Shown here piece by piece: positions 5,339 to 6,143 of a stretch of 6,143 bases of DNA (position 1 is its first letter; the number at the start of each line of letters is the position of its first letter). The notes under the pieces are model-generated. The model had not been told where the DNA came from and searched no databases. It saw only the letters and a list, made by a program, of their open reading frames with translations. The DNA comes from Nitrospirota bacterium (GTDB taxonomy: Bacteria; Nitrospirota; UBA9217). The position numbers and the translations under genes were made by a program. The stretch spans positions 1 to 6,143 of the forward strand of contig JAJYKN010000094.1 of NCBI GenBank assembly GCA_021788515.1, in the 5' to 3' direction.

Positions 5339-6028
5339 TTATTTCGGTGTTTTTCCCGTATTGAACATGCCCTGATAACGCCTGAATTCCGGCAGCTTAT
5401 CGATTCCGTCAAAGCGATGATCAGCCAGAATTGCCTTGATCTCATTTTCAAAATTGCCGTTCGTGACAGCGCTCTCGAACATGTCCCGTGCAAACGGGTA
5501 ATTTTTCAGCAGGTAATTTGCCTGGAACAGCAGCCACTTGACGCGGGGAGAATGGGCATGAGCCACTTTTTTGCCCTCCCGCAAGTAGGCGTCGGCGAGA
5601 TCATACTGTTTCTTGTCCAGTTCTGGTTCGCCGAGGATAACATAGGGGACCGTGTCCGCAGGCTTGGTCTTCACGTACTCCCGGAGAAACCCCAGTGCTT
5701 TGTCCTCGTCTTTTTGAGCGTAGAAAAAATAAAGCCCCATGTAGGCGATGTAGTGCTTGACCTCAAGGGTCTTTCGGTAGTAGCCCTCTTCCTGCTCGGG
5801 AGTGACATTGTCGCGTGAAGCGAGTTGCAGGTATGCGTCGCCGATATGGTGCAGCGAAACGTCGGAATAGTGTTGCCCGGGATCATATTGGGCGATGATT
5901 TTTTCGTGCTGCTGCGCATTACTGTACGTTTCGAACTCCCTGCAGATTTTGTCCGAATCCTCGCATTTGGATATCGGCGCTGTGGCCAGACGGTCCGTGA
6001 CGGAAACGGCGATGAAGACGGTTATTAC
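5339..6028 (-). CDS. Probable exported TPR protein, start codon missing or non-standard
   Basis: The minus-strand frame ends with TAA at 5339-5341 and is open back to an in-frame TAG at 6029-6031, 229 codons. The first standard start is Met97 (ATG 5738-5740), but the protein clearly continues upstream. Residues 1-17 (VITVFIAVSV, then TDRLATA) resemble a signal-peptide core and cleavage site. Cys22 and Cys29 follow, then helices such as DVSLHHIGDAYLQLA. About 93-193 hold roughly three TPR-like helical pairs, for example GLYFFYAQKDEDKALGFLREYV and YDLADAYLREGKKV. TPR proteins are scaffolds for protein contacts; the partner is unknown. No ATG, GTG or TTG lies between codons 1 and 96. A GGAG at 6034-6037 sits 5 nt before GTA 6026-6028, so a lost GTG start, a rare ATA start, a sequence error or a decayed gene are all possible. 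The start coordinate is therefore provisional. Confidence 0.65.
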   Translation of the reverse strand, partial: VITVFIAVSVTDRLATAPISKCEDSDKICREFETYSNAQQHEKIIAQYDPGQHYSDVSLHHIGDAYLQLASRDNVTPEQEEGYYRKTLEVKHYIAYMGLYFFYAQKDEDKALGFLREYVKTKPADTVPYVILGEPELDKKQYDLADAYLREGKKVAHAHSPRVKWLLFQANYLLKNYPFARDMFESAVTNGNFENEIKAILADHRFDGIDKLPEFRRYQGMFNTGKTPK

Positions 6029-6143
6029 CTACGCTCCGTTGCTTTGACGAATGAGAAAGACTTTCGAAGAAACCTGCGGGGGGCATTGATGCACCCGTTG
6101 CGCGACGATGGGGGAAACTATTTGGCAGGCGGGGTCAACGTGA

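Noticed and set aside
5285..5818. A 177-codon plus-strand open frame opposite the TPR gene
   Set aside because: It overlaps the 3' end of the LysR gene and is antisense to the TPR repeats; its sequence shows no domain and it lacks a ribosome-binding site.

Overview
The window looks like ordinary chromosomal housekeeping DNA from a Gram-negative bacterium of moderately high G+C. An RlpA-type outer-membrane lipoprotein with a lipobox and SPOR domain implies an outer membrane. The gene styles (DUF554 protein, CysL-like LysR regulator, PepA) and the degenerate intergenic repeats would suit Nitrospirota or the former Deltaproteobacteria. That placement is an impression from family knowledge, not a phylogenetic result.

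Layout, left to right. The 3' half of apt (adenine salvage, + strand) runs into a bidirectional terminator shared with a convergent DUF554 membrane-protein gene (- strand). A divergent promoter region (1015-1216) separates DUF554 from a small secreted protein (1217-1525), which ends at a GAAA-capped terminator. A good sigma70-type promoter (1605-1633) then drives a two-gene unit: a 74-residue Lys/Ala-rich basic protein (GTG start at 1691) and rlpA, a peptidoglycan-active lipoprotein, 11 nt downstream. After a 181-bp repeat-bearing gap comes pepA (M17 leucyl aminopeptidase, all metal and catalytic residues present). A second repeat then precedes a LysR-type regulator of the CysL-like class. The right end holds a convergent, probably exported TPR protein gene (- strand) whose reading frame has no standard start codon.

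The genes do not form one pathway. Themes are nucleotide salvage, cell-envelope maintenance (RlpA, two exported proteins, one membrane protein), peptide turnover and one regulator. I see no phage, transposase, CRISPR, toxin-antitoxin or defence system, and no convincing new multi-gene system.

The points most worth a second look are: two inverted repeats built on an 8-bp period that bracket pepA; the missing start codon of the TPR gene next to an in-frame TAG; the possible leaderless transcript of the DUF554 gene; and the small basic protein coupled to rlpA.
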